Assembly: GCF_014636635.1 (NCBI RefSeq)
Contig: NZ_BMEO01000002.1
Coordinates: 186,001 to 250,000, forward strand
DNA: 64,000 nucleotides
Direction of reading: 5' to 3'
Origin: Marinicella pacifica
GTDB lineage: Bacteria; Pseudomonadota; Gammaproteobacteria; Xanthomonadales; Marinicellaceae
The translations under genes were made by a program, and so were the position numbers. Under the pieces are notes generated by a model. That model ran no database searches and was not told where the DNA came from. It saw nothing but the letters and a program-made list of their open reading frames with translations. Position 1 is the first letter of the stretch. Each line of letters starts with the position of its first letter. Shown here piece after piece: positions 45,111 to 53,410 of this stretch.

Positions 45111-46057
45111 GGTTGTACCTCATTGACCTGAACCAGTGCGCTCATGCCGGGTAATAAACGGGCATCTTGCTCACCCCGAAGCGTGATGGTGACTTCGTAA
45201 TACAAGCCTTCTCCCCAGTTTTTTTTGTCATGACCACCGGCAGAAATGTGGCTGACAACACCACGCATGCTGGTATTGGGTAAGGCGTCAAACTGAACAT
45301 TAACAGCCATACCGTGTTTAACCTGAGGTAAGTCGATGGCATTGACAAACGCCTTGACCCGCATACCGGTGGTTTTAGATACTTTAGCAATCACCCGCCC
45401 GGTTTGGACCTGGTCCCCGATTTGGTACTTGGTACCATTCCAGGGATGGGTTGCGTGAATCACATAACCTGCCTGGTTGGCAGTGATGGTGAGATCGGCC
45501 AAACGCTTTTTCCAGTAATCCAATTCTTTTTGCTTTTGTGTCAAACCCAAAGCCACTTCTTTGTTTTTTTCCTTGAGCTTAATTTCCAATGCCCTGAATT
45601 TTTTTGCATTTTCATGGCGGGCCTTATCCGTTTGTTTTAAAGTCAGTTGGCGTTCTTTGTATTCCAGTTCACCGATAAATTCTAACGGCACCGAAGCCTT
45701 CAGTTCGGCAATTTGGTGATCGACTTTGGCTTTTTCATAGGCCAGCCGGGCATTGTTTAAATCAATTTGCAACTGTATGGTGTCGCGTTTGGAAGCGGCT
45801 TTGAACACATCCAGCGCTTCTTTTTGAGCCTCAATGGTGTTATCCAAATCGGTGCCGTCAATGCGCACCACAAAATCACCGGGCTCCACAAAACCACCCT
45901 CTTCGGCCATGTCGGCGATTTCAGCGCGCCATGAACGCACCATCGGCATGGTGATTTCCTGGGTTTGGCTGGACTCCACTTCACCGGTCAACATCAGGGC
46001 CGGTAAAGACAAGGGCATAAACAATATCGTTAACAGGCTCGATTTGAGTACTTTCAT
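45107..46057 (-). CDS. HlyD-type periplasmic adaptor 1
   Basis: This 316-residue protein has a signal peptide (about 1-20), a lipoyl half (RSWRAEIADMAEEGGFVEPGDFVVRIDGTDLDN), a coiled-coil hairpin (about 75-185) and a second half with NQAGYVIHATHPWNGTKYQIGDQV, then a beta-barrel domain ending RLLPGMSALVQV. It shares length and plan with adaptor 2 but differs in most residues, so the two are old paralogues. It overlaps the ATPase gene and adaptor 2 by 4 nt each. Confidence 0.87.
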   Translation of the reverse strand: MKVLKSSLLTILFMPLSLPALMLTGEVESSQTQEITMPMVRSWRAEIADMAEEGGFVEPGDFVVRIDGTDLDNTIEAQKEALDVFKAASKRDTIQLQIDLNNARLAYEKAKVDHQIAELKASVPLEFIGELEYKERQLTLKQTDKARHENAKKFRALEIKLKEKNKEVALGLTQKQKELDYWKKRLADLTITANQAGYVIHATHPWNGTKYQIGDQVQTGRVIAKVSKTTGMRVKAFVNAIDLPQVKHGMAVNVQFDALPNTSMRGVVSHISAGGHDKKNWGEGLYYEVTITLRGEQDARLLPGMSALVQVNEVQP

Positions 46058-46719
46058 GACACAATTTTTCCGTCTAAAAACTCAAGGGTGCGTCCGGCAT
46101 TGTCGGCAATGTCCGGCTCATGGGTCACCATGACAATGGTTTGTCCTGCGGCATTGAGACTTTTTAATAATTCAATAATTTGCTCTGAGATGGCACTGTC
46201 TAAATTACCGGTGGGCTCATCGGCCAACAACACCGACGGATTGTTTATCAGTGACCGGGCAATCGCCACCCGTTGAATTTGTCCGCCGGACATTTCATTG
46301 GGCATATGGTGAATACGTTCACCCAGACCCACCTGATGAAGTAAGTCTTTGGCCCGTTCAACCCCGCCGCGTTGTTGTTGCGGTGTGGCAAAACGCAACG
46401 GCACCAACACATTATCCAAAGCTGACAGGCGCGGTAGTAAATGGAATCCCTGAAACACAAAACCGATGTATTCATTGCGGATTTTGGACAAGGCATCATC
46501 ATCTAAAACGCTCACATCTTGACCAGCTAATGTGTAGCGACCGTTTGTGGGCTTGTCCATACAACCCAAAATATTGAGCATGGTGGATTTTCCTGAGCCT
46601 GAGCGTCCCATTATGGCCACAAATTCACCTTCAGCAATGGATAAATTCACACCATCCAATGCACGGATGGTTTCACCCTGGGTGCGGTAAACTTTTGAAA
46701 TGTTGTCCAGTTTTATCAT
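46054..46719 (-). CDS. ABC transporter ATPase (LolD/MacB type)
   Basis: This 221-residue protein has Walker A GRSGSGKSTML, the Q-loop GFVFQGFHLLPRLSALDNV, the signature MSGGQIQRVAIARSL and Walker B VLLADEPTGNLDS, with the LolD/MacB-typical PTGNLD. It should drive the FtsX-like permease at the other end of the operon. It is the first of five genes, each overlapping the next by 4 nt. The upstream promoter region abuts the MITE-like element at 46849. Confidence 0.94.
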   Translation of the reverse strand: MIKLDNISKVYRTQGETIRALDGVNLSIAEGEFVAIMGRSGSGKSTMLNILGCMDKPTNGRYTLAGQDVSVLDDDALSKIRNEYIGFVFQGFHLLPRLSALDNVLVPLRFATPQQQRGGVERAKDLLHQVGLGERIHHMPNEMSGGQIQRVAIARSLINNPSVLLADEPTGNLDSAISEQIIELLKSLNAAGQTIVMVTHEPDIADNAGRTLEFLDGKIVS

Positions 46720-46848
46720 GGGTATCAGGCGGTCGTGCAGAGGATTCCTTTATTCGATGTTTATTATAAAAACATACAACTTTTATGGTATAGGCCAAAG
46801 GTACTAATTTATTACAGATAGACTCGATGCAGCGTGAAAAGTGCCCAT
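46720..46848 (-). promoter_or_regulatory. Upstream region of the five-gene ABC operon
   Basis: This 129-bp stretch between the ATPase ATG and the folded element contains no open frame. It is AT-rich (TTTATTATAAAAACATACAACTTT around 46752-46775 in the plus strand) and should hold the operon promoter, but I see no convincing -35/-10 pair. If the folded element is mobile, its insertion set the upstream limit of this promoter region. Confidence 0.35.
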
Positions 46849-47083
46849 TAACCCGACTATTTCATGCAATAATGGAATTTAGGGATAAAATGGCAAAATA
46901 GATTGTATAAATATCGCTTCAAGCATAGTTATTCATATGTTGTAAGCGATCTTATGCAAGATATGCAGCCATTTTATTCATAAAGCCATTCAGGTACAAG
47001 CTGTTGTTTATGGCTAATTCATAACTATTTGAAACATAAAAAACATGCTTATTTTGTACCGATTGTATGAAATAGTCGGGTTA
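46849..47083. mobile_element. MITE-like element with 22-bp terminal inverted repeats
   Basis: The ends are TAACCCGACTATTTCATG... (46849-46870) and its reverse complement at 47062-47083, 21 of 22 positions matching. The outer TA on both sides fits a TA target duplication as made by IS630/Tc1-mariner-type transposases. Inside are further stems: ATAAAATGGC (46885-46894) with GCCATTTTAT (46968-46977), ATCGCTT (46913-46919) with AAGCGAT (46944-46950), and GGTACAA (46993-46999) with TTGTACC (47054-47060). There is no open frame of size. A 235-bp non-autonomous transposable element is the simplest reading; a structured RNA or regulatory cruciform is the alternative. Confidence 0.65.
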
Positions 47084-47088
47084 GGTAT

Positions 47089-47799
47089 TTAGGGAATACA
47101 CATATCCAGAACAGCACTGAGCTGGTAAAAGTATGGGTTGTTGGTGGGAATCAGGCCATGCGAAAACCACGGTGCCAGCAACACCCAAACACCGACAATT
47201 AACACAAACACCGCTGCCGCGCGTCGCCAAAAGTCCATAGAACCGCGTTGCATCATTTTACGTATCAGCCACTGGGAACCGAGCAAGGGCAATACAGTCC
47301 CTAAGCCAAAAAACAGCATAAACTGCATGCCGTCAAACAGGTTGGCAGTGGTGGCGGCAATAATCAGCATCCCATAAAGTAAACCACAGGGTATCAGTCC
47401 CCACAGCATGCCTTTCATAAAAGAAGCCGCACTGTTGTGGCGGTTTTGTAATGCTTTTAAGCGGGTGGATACTTTGGACCAGCCGGGTAAGGATTTTTGA
47501 ATGGTCAGTAACCGATGATTTTTAAAAAACAAAACGGCGGCTGTGAGCACCAGCATCACGCCCATCAGCATCCGCAACCAGACCCCCCATTCAATCATCG
47601 GAACCGATAAACTGGCACCTTGCACCAATCCGGCAAACACCGCTCCCAATAATGTGTAAGTGGCCACCCGCCCTAAATTGGTGATAAGCACCTGGTGGGT
47701 GTTTTGTTTGTGGCATAAAGCCGCACACAAGCCGCCACACATCGCTATACAATGAAAGCCGGAAAAAAAACCGATAATCAGGGGGGTCAAAAAAGCCAT
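47089..47799 (-). CDS. TauE/SafE (COG2836) membrane protein of the cbb3 oxidase cluster
   Basis: This 236-residue protein has six predicted membrane helices. It starts FLTPLIIGFFSGFHCIAMCGGLCAALC, where HC-x3-MCGG with paired Cys marks the DsbD-like/COG2836 group found at the end of ccoGHIS operons. A role in copper or thiol handling for cbb3 assembly is likely by context (the SenC/CcoA-like function is not shown). It starts 9 bp after ccoS and ends 5 bp from the inverted-repeat element, which lies directly behind its stop. Confidence 0.88.
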   Translation of the reverse strand: MAFLTPLIIGFFSGFHCIAMCGGLCAALCHKQNTHQVLITNLGRVATYTLLGAVFAGLVQGASLSVPMIEWGVWLRMLMGVMLVLTAAVLFFKNHRLLTIQKSLPGWSKVSTRLKALQNRHNSAASFMKGMLWGLIPCGLLYGMLIIAATTANLFDGMQFMLFFGLGTVLPLLGSQWLIRKMMQRGSMDFWRRAAAVFVLIVGVWVLLAPWFSHGLIPTNNPYFYQLSAVLDMCIP

Positions 47800-47808
47800 G
47801 AAAACGGG

Positions 47809-48030
47809 TTACTTGTCTTCTTTTTTGTCATGTTCACATTCCGACTGGTTGTGCTGCATCTGCTGTTGTCGGCGTTGATAACGGTCGGCAGGCGTATCAT
47901 CTTCTAAAATGGAAAAAGCAGGTGAATCCAAATCATCAAACTGGTTTTTATTAATCGCCCAGTGAATCGCCCACACCGCAGCCACCACCAAAATGAGGGA
48001 TAACACCACCAACACATAAATCATATTCAC
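47809..48030 (-). CDS. ccoS: cbb3 oxidase maturation protein CcoS
   Basis: This 73-residue protein has one membrane helix (about 3-25, MIYVLVVLSLILVVAAVWAI) followed by the CcoS motif HWAINKNQFDDLDSPAFSILEDD; the FDDL-x-P-x-x-ILEDD pattern is diagnostic. CcoS is needed to insert cofactors (heme b and copper B) into CcoN. The His/Glu/Asp/Lys-rich tail (SECEHDKKEDK) may bind metal. It overlaps ccoI by 4 nt. Confidence 0.95.
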   Translation of the reverse strand: MNMIYVLVVLSLILVVAAVWAIHWAINKNQFDDLDSPAFSILEDDTPADRYQRRQQQMQHNQSECEHDKKEDK

Positions 48031-50411
48031 GGCACACCTCGTAACACCCGTCTGGAATTCAGTACCACCAACAAAGAACTTAATGACATCCCAATGGCTG
48101 CCATCCAGGGCGCCAACAGCCCCATCATCGCCACCGGTGTGACTGAACCATTATACAGCAGTGCCCAGAATAAATTTTGTTTGATGATGTGCTGGGTTTT
48201 TTTGGCTGTGAAAACCGCCTGTTTAATCGGCCCCAAAGAACGACCCAAAATAATCAAATCTGAGGCCGAATGTGCCAAATGGGCGCCCTGCTTGAGGCTG
48301 ATGGAGACATCGGCTTGTGACAACACCGGCGCATCATTGACCCCGTCACCCACCATAACACAGGGGTGGTTTTGCTGTTGCCGCTGCTCGATGGCTTTAA
48401 TTTTATCTTCTGCCCGCATATTGCCCCGAAACTCGGGCACACTGAATTGTTGCGCCCAGGCTTTGACCGTTTCGCTGTCATCGCCACTAATGATGGCCAC
48501 ATGCTTTTTATCTTTTTGCAACCATTGAAGCAAGTCAGCGGCACCGGCGCGGGCTTCAACCCGCAAAGAAAAGATGGCGATTAAAGTGTGTTCACGGGCC
48601 AAATAAACCACTGTATCGGCCGCCTCGGCCTTATGCTCAGGAATCGAAATATCCAGTGACTTTAACCAGCGGGCACTGCCCATACGCCAGCATTGTCCGT
48701 CAATCACGCCACTGACACCGCGGCCTGATAATTCTTCGGCGTTGTGCACAATGAATGATGAAGATTGACGAAAGGCACTGGCCAAGGGATGGTTACTGAT
48801 GCGTTGTAAAGCAGCGGCGATGGCTTCGGGGTTATCCAGGGCTTCCACACAATGTACTTTAGCCAGGGTTAACCGGTCTTCTGTGAGGGTGCCGGTTTTG
48901 TCAAAAAACCAATGCCGACAGCGATGAATTTGCGACAAGGCTTCGGTGTTGTTGACCAACACGCCTTGTTGTAATAATTTAATACCGCCGGCTGTCAGCG
49001 CCGTGGGTGTCGCCAGGGACAAAGCACAGGGGCAGGTGGCAATCAGCACCGACAACACCACCGGCAGCACCTGATCCGGTGCATGATTGATGTACCACAG
49101 CCCGGTACCCACAGCCAACAGCAGAACCACGGCAACAAAATAACCGGCAATGCGGTCCACTGATTGCAGGGTTTTGGGCTTTTTACTTTGTGCCAGCTCC
49201 ATTAAATCCGCCAATTTGGACAAAAAAGTATTTTGGTTGTTGACAGTGGTTTGAATTAACACCTCATCATTCACCAACCGGGCGCCGGCATAAACAGTGT
49301 CGCCGATTGTTTTCTTCACCGGCGTCGATTCGCCGGTCAACAAAGACTCATCAAACCGACCGCTACCCGCAGTGATTTCACCGTCACAGGGTACCACTTG
49401 ATTGGCTTTAATCATTAATTTATCGCCTTTTTTAACCTGATCAATCGGTATTTCTTCACGGCCCTGATGACCCATGCGCACAGCACTCACCGGAATCAGG
49501 GCATTGAGTGCCGAACGTACATCCATGCCTTTGTGTTTCACCGCCGATTCCACAAAACGTCCCAGCAGCAAAAAGAAAATAAACATCGCCATAGAATCAA
49601 AATAAACATGACCGTCATCCATAAAGCTGATATAGACACTGACAAAGTAGGCAATGCTGATGGACAGTGCCACCGGCACATCCATGCCCAAATGACGATT
49701 TTTCAGGTCGCGGATGGCGTTATGATTAAAGCTTTGTCCTGAATAAAAATAGACAATGGTGGCGATTAACAAACTGGTTAATCGAAAGAACTGCCGAATA
49801 CCGGGATCCTGGGCCATCGATTCGGGGTTATACAGCGGCACCGCCAGGGTCATGATAAACATCATGCCAAAACCGGCCACCGCAATTTGTCTGAGCTGTT
49901 TTTTACGGGCGGTATCAGCCTGATGGGCACTGTCTTGCTGGTACATCGGGCGGTAACCAAGTCGCGCAATTTGCGTAAACAGTTCACTTAATCGGACGCG
50001 GCCGGGATCAAACACAAGACGCATATTTTGGGTCACACTGTTGATATGTAAATCCTCTACACCGGGCAAATCCTTAAGCACTTTTTGAATCAACCAACCA
50101 CAGGCGCTGCAATACATACCCTCAACCTTAATGGTGACCTGTCGTAAACCACCATCAGTCGGGCTTGTCAGGCGTTCAAATACCGCCGGTTCATCTAAGT
50201 GACGCCAGGAACAGGTGTCACTTTCAACCTGCACACCGGGGGTTTTGCCTTCACGGTACTGATAAAAATCGGCATGGGATTCATCAGCCAAAAACCGGGC
50301 CACAGCCTGACAGCCGATACAACACATGGGTTGTTCTATACCGTCGATGGTGGCCGTTAATGGACAATCAGCCGGTACCGGTTCCCCACAATGGAAACAT
50401 CGGTGAGCCAT
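48027..50411 (-). CDS. ccoI: Copper-translocating P-type ATPase CcoI (FixI)
   Basis: CcoI exports Cu(I) to the periplasm for the CuB centre of cbb3 oxidase. The 794-residue protein begins with a Cys-rich metal-binding head (CFHCGEPVP, CCIGCQAV), then an HMA domain with CSACGW, eight membrane helices, the ion motif CPCALSLATP, phosphorylation site FDKTGTLTED and hinge GDGVNDAPVLSQAD. All are intact. Head plus HMA is the FixI/CtpA2 arrangement. It starts within the TAATG that ends the short ccoH and overlaps ccoS by 4 nt. Confidence 0.96.
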   Translation of the reverse strand: MAHRCFHCGEPVPADCPLTATIDGIEQPMCCIGCQAVARFLADESHADFYQYREGKTPGVQVESDTCSWRHLDEPAVFERLTSPTDGGLRQVTIKVEGMYCSACGWLIQKVLKDLPGVEDLHINSVTQNMRLVFDPGRVRLSELFTQIARLGYRPMYQQDSAHQADTARKKQLRQIAVAGFGMMFIMTLAVPLYNPESMAQDPGIRQFFRLTSLLIATIVYFYSGQSFNHNAIRDLKNRHLGMDVPVALSISIAYFVSVYISFMDDGHVYFDSMAMFIFFLLLGRFVESAVKHKGMDVRSALNALIPVSAVRMGHQGREEIPIDQVKKGDKLMIKANQVVPCDGEITAGSGRFDESLLTGESTPVKKTIGDTVYAGARLVNDEVLIQTTVNNQNTFLSKLADLMELAQSKKPKTLQSVDRIAGYFVAVVLLLAVGTGLWYINHAPDQVLPVVLSVLIATCPCALSLATPTALTAGGIKLLQQGVLVNNTEALSQIHRCRHWFFDKTGTLTEDRLTLAKVHCVEALDNPEAIAAALQRISNHPLASAFRQSSSFIVHNAEELSGRGVSGVIDGQCWRMGSARWLKSLDISIPEHKAEAADTVVYLAREHTLIAIFSLRVEARAGAADLLQWLQKDKKHVAIISGDDSETVKAWAQQFSVPEFRGNMRAEDKIKAIEQRQQQNHPCVMVGDGVNDAPVLSQADVSISLKQGAHLAHSASDLIILGRSLGPIKQAVFTAKKTQHIIKQNLFWALLYNGSVTPVAMMGLLAPWMAAIGMSLSSLLVVLNSRRVLRGVP

Positions 50412-50599
50412 TACTCTTTTTCAAGCTGGAATTTATTTTGCTTGGCAATCACTTGTGGCGCATTTTGTTTGGCAATATACACCGTATACAGACTGGCCAC
50501 CACGGCGGTGGCGGGTAAAGCAATAATAAACCACACCCAGGCATGTTTGTACCAGGGTGCCGGTTGGCCGCTTATTTTGTGTGGGTTTTGTTTTTTCAT
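50411..50599 (-). CDS. ccoH: Short CcoH/FixH-like protein, membrane segment only
   Basis: This 62-residue protein has the FixH start PWYKHAWVWFIIALPATAVVASLYTVYIA: a conserved WY, Trp and a single membrane helix (about 18-40). Ordinary CcoH/FixH proteins are about 150-180 residues with a periplasmic beta domain; here the product ends soon after the helix (IAKQNKFQLEKE). Yet the gene is coupled on both sides (ATGA from ccoG, TAATG to ccoI), so it is not a simple frameshift remnant. The role should be membrane assembly of the cbb3 complex. Confidence 0.75.
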   Translation of the reverse strand: MKKQNPHKISGQPAPWYKHAWVWFIIALPATAVVASLYTVYIAKQNAPQVIAKQNKFQLEKE

Positions 50600-51984
50600 T
50601 TGTCGTATCCAAAATACTTAACCGTTTCAGTACGTTTATTATTGGGGTTGTCGACTTCATTAACAACGACTTTAATGGTGTGGATTTTCTTGTTAGCCAC
50701 GCTGCGGTCAGCCCGAATGCGGATTGGCACACTGATCAGCTCACCCGGCTCAGCGGATAAAACACCATCATCGGTCTCAAAATCAACCGCTAATCCATCC
50801 AAGCCGATGGCACTGACTTCATAGTGCGCCGTTTGTGAGCCTTTGTTCATAATTTTAAGGTTATACACATTTTCAATCCGCTGCGCATCCACAATGCGGT
50901 AAAAACTGTTGCGATCGGGAATCACATTGGCATCTATGCTGCTGCGGGTTAATAAGGCGTAAGCAAAACTTGATACCAGCAACGTTAAAATAGCACCGTA
51001 AATAAGAATACGTGGACGTAAAACCCGTGATTTTTTACCTTCAAGTGCATTTTCAGTGGTGTAACGAATCAGACCTTTGGGCAATCCGACTGACGCCATG
51101 ACATCATCACAGGCATCAATACAAGCGGCACAAGCAATGCACTCATACTGCAAACCATCACGGATATCGATGCCGGTGGGGCAGACCTGAACACATAAGG
51201 TGCAATCAATGCAATCACCGGGATTTTCGGCCTCACGTCGGGTTTTACCCCGCATCCGTGGTTCACCGCGTTTTTCATCATAAGAAATAATCAGGGTTTC
51301 TTTATCGAACATGGCTCCCTGAAAGCGGGCATAAGGACACATGTACAGGCACACCTGTTCCCGCAAAAAACCGGCGTTGCCGTAGGTGGCAAAACCATAA
51401 AAGAACAGCCAAAAGGTTTCCCAGGGCCCCAAATTCCAGGTGACCACATTCACCGCCAGTTCTTTAATCGGTGTGAAAAAGCCGACAAAAGTAAAACCGG
51501 TCCACAGTGCAAAGGTAATCCACAAAAACTGCTTGGCGGTTTTACGCCATATTTTATTAAAATTCCACGGCCCTTTATCGAGCTTCATGCGTTTATTGCG
51601 ATTACCTTCGGTGAGCTGTTCCATCCAGATAAACACCTCGGTCCAGACCGTTTGCGGACAGGCATAACCACACCACAGTCGACCGGCCAAAGCGGTGAAG
51701 AAAAACAGCGAAAAGGCGGCAATAATCAGCATCAGCGCCAAAAAGATAAAATCCTGTGGCCACAGGGTCAAGCCAAAAATATAGAAACGGCGGTGGGGCA
51801 AATCAAATAAAACCGCCTGATGCCCGCCCCAGTCAAACCAGGGCAATAAATAAAACAAGCCCAGTAAAACAAAGACCGCTAATTTTCTTTTGAATTGAAA
51901 ACGGCCTTTGGTCTCACGTGGATAGACTTTTTCATGGGCTTTGTAGAGTTTTAGTTCAACCGGTCTGGTGTCCTGCGTTGACAT
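50596..51984 (-). CDS. ccoG: Cytochrome c oxidase accessory protein CcoG (RdxA/FixG)
   Basis: CcoG reduces Cu(II) before it is loaded into cbb3 oxidase. The 462-residue protein has membrane helices (about 33-50, 82-105, 155-175, 185-205, 340-360), the WCGYACPQTVWTEVF motif, two 4Fe-4S clusters (CIDCTLCVQVCPTGIDIRDG, then CIACAACIDACD) and a C-terminal immunoglobulin-like periplasmic domain. GGTGA precedes the ATG. A long stem-loop lies just upstream, between it and orf105. Confidence 0.95.
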   Translation of the reverse strand: MSTQDTRPVELKLYKAHEKVYPRETKGRFQFKRKLAVFVLLGLFYLLPWFDWGGHQAVLFDLPHRRFYIFGLTLWPQDFIFLALMLIIAAFSLFFFTALAGRLWCGYACPQTVWTEVFIWMEQLTEGNRNKRMKLDKGPWNFNKIWRKTAKQFLWITFALWTGFTFVGFFTPIKELAVNVVTWNLGPWETFWLFFYGFATYGNAGFLREQVCLYMCPYARFQGAMFDKETLIISYDEKRGEPRMRGKTRREAENPGDCIDCTLCVQVCPTGIDIRDGLQYECIACAACIDACDDVMASVGLPKGLIRYTTENALEGKKSRVLRPRILIYGAILTLLVSSFAYALLTRSSIDANVIPDRNSFYRIVDAQRIENVYNLKIMNKGSQTAHYEVSAIGLDGLAVDFETDDGVLSAEPGELISVPIRIRADRSVANKKIHTIKVVVNEVDNPNNKRTETVKYFGYDK

Positions 51985-52005
51985 AGTAATTCACCAAAAT
52001 GTTAA

Positions 52006-52055
52006 AGAGACCTGCACTGAATACACGGCTGCACCGGATTCAGGCAACGGTCTCT
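52006..52055 (-). ncRNA. Long intercistronic stem-loop in the cco operon (mRNA structure)
   Basis: On the minus strand AGAGACC and GGTCTCT form the base, CTGAAT and ATTCAG an inner stem and CGG/CCG the top, with small bulges; the structure covers 50 nt and overlaps the TAG of orf105. T-rich but broken sequence follows (TTTAACATTTT). It could stop part of the transcripts or act as a processing/stability element that sets ccoNOQP above ccoGHIS. The class 'ncRNA' is used for a cis-acting mRNA structure. Confidence 0.55.
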
Positions 52056-52371
52056 ATGATTCCTGCCTGATGCTTTGTGCCAGTTTAGTTCTCGGCAGGG
52101 CCATAATAACCCCACAAAATAAACCTGTTATAAAGGAAAATAACCAAAAAAACACAAAGCCCAAAGCATAACCTTGCCAGCGATCAATACTGATGGTGAT
52201 ACTGGCAATCTCATTCAAATACGCCGGATCAAATTGGGCAAAAAAGATCATTGTCTGTACCGCCGCAGCCAGAAAAGACACCCATACCGCGGTGCCCAGA
52301 CGGCGATAAAAAATACGCTTAATCTGGCGTTCGTTAAACTGACTTTGATCTGTAACAGGCCGGGTTCCCAT
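52054..52371 (-). CDS. Two-helix membrane protein in the cco operon, function unknown
   Basis: This 105-residue protein has a soluble N-terminal part (about 1-25), a membrane helix (about 26-47, TAVWVSFLAAAVQTMIFFAQF), a short loop and a second helix (about 66-92, YALGFVFFWLFSFITGLFCGVIM). It starts 3 bp after ccoP and lies before ccoG, so it belongs to the cbb3 operon. Similar small membrane proteins occur at this place in some gammaproteobacteria; I know no function. It could be an assembly factor or small subunit of the oxidase. Confidence 0.7.
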   Translation of the reverse strand: MGTRPVTDQSQFNERQIKRIFYRRLGTAVWVSFLAAAVQTMIFFAQFDPAYLNEIASITISIDRWQGYALGFVFFWLFSFITGLFCGVIMALPRTKLAQSIRQES

Positions 52372-52374
52372 GAT

Positions 52375-53259
52375 TTATTTCCGACTTAAAGAATACACAT
52401 AGGCTGCCACCAGTTTAATCTGATGCTCATCCAACACTTCATTTTGTGGCGGCATATAACCCTGTAAGCCATCATACAGGGCGGTCTCAATAATCTCATG
52501 AGAACCGTATAACCAGATGTCATCGGTCAGATTCGGGGCACCCAGCATTTGGTTACCTTTGCCCTCAGGACCATGACAGGCCACACAGAACATCTGAAAT
52601 TTTGCCGCCCCGGCTTCGGCCATTTTGGCATCGTGATCAACGCCCGATAAACTGCGCACGTAAGCCGCCACCTGATGGACACCCTCTTCACCCAAAGGGC
52701 CGGCCCACGGGGTCATAATACCGGTTCGACCGTTGCTGATGGTTTGCACTATGGTGTCAAATTCGCCACCCCATTTCCAGTTATCATCGGTCAGGTTCGG
52801 GTAGCCGTAACCACCTTTGGCATCTGAGGCATGGCATTGTGCACAATTGTTGGCATAAATACGCTGACCCAGCAACATGGCGGTGTTATCCTGAATCATT
52901 TCATCCACCGGCTTATTGATGAATGCGGCATAGGTTTCTTCGCGGGCATCCACCACCTTTTGGTAATTGGCCTCAAACCGACCTTTTTGGGTCCATTCTT
53001 TGGTCCCTTCAAAATTGCCCATGCCGGGATACAAGATCAGATAGGCAATGGAAAAAATAATGGTACCCACAAACAACCACAACCACCAGCGCGGCATCGG
53101 ATTATCTAATTCAGTGATGTCATCATCCCAGACATGACCGGTGGTGTTGTCGGCGCGTTTGTCCATTTTTTTCTTGGCGGTGGCCATCAACAGCCACACA
53201 TAGGCAATAATATGGGCGACCACCACAATGATGACGGTCCAGTGCCAGAAATTACTCAT
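52375..53259 (-). CDS. ccoP: cbb3-type cytochrome c oxidase subunit III, CcoP
   Basis: This 294-residue diheme subunit passes electrons from cytochrome c to CcoO. It has two N-terminal helices (about 5-25 and 58-77, the second with RWWLWLFVGTIIFSIAYLILYPG), then two cytochrome c domains with CAQCH (about residue 138) and CVACH (about 225) and the Met ligands in GIMTPW and GYMPPQ. Start by AGGAG; its ATG overlaps the end of ccoQ. Confidence 0.96.
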   Translation of the reverse strand: MSNFWHWTVIIVVVAHIIAYVWLLMATAKKKMDKRADNTTGHVWDDDITELDNPMPRWWLWLFVGTIIFSIAYLILYPGMGNFEGTKEWTQKGRFEANYQKVVDAREETYAAFINKPVDEMIQDNTAMLLGQRIYANNCAQCHASDAKGGYGYPNLTDDNWKWGGEFDTIVQTISNGRTGIMTPWAGPLGEEGVHQVAAYVRSLSGVDHDAKMAEAGAAKFQMFCVACHGPEGKGNQMLGAPNLTDDIWLYGSHEIIETALYDGLQGYMPPQNEVLDEHQIKLVAAYVYSLSRK

Positions 53260-53410
53260 GTTTTTTCTCCTCGGTTTTTACGCGATCTTCCTCGTCTAAA
53301 GGCATTTGAGACAGATCCTTAAAGGTGTCTTTGTTTTTTTGGCTGTATGCCCACAGCACAATTCCAATAAAAATAATGATCAATATCGCTGTCATAAAAC
53401 CGCTGATCAT
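53252..53410 (-). CDS. ccoQ: cbb3-type oxidase subunit IV, CcoQ
   Basis: This 52-residue reading frame on the minus strand lies exactly between ccoO and ccoP. It encodes one membrane helix ([20 protein letters not shown]) followed by [20 protein letters not shown] and a charged tail, the CcoQ pattern (helix, then W-A-Y/F-S-x-K-x-K/R-x-x-F-x-x-A/L). AGGAG precedes the ATG, the ATG overlaps the ccoO stop by 4 nt and its TAA overlaps the ccoP start. CcoQ stabilises CcoP in the complex. Confidence 0.93.
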   Translation of the reverse strand: MISGFMTAILIIIFIGIVLWAYSQKNKDTFKDLSQMPLDEEDRVKTEEKKHE

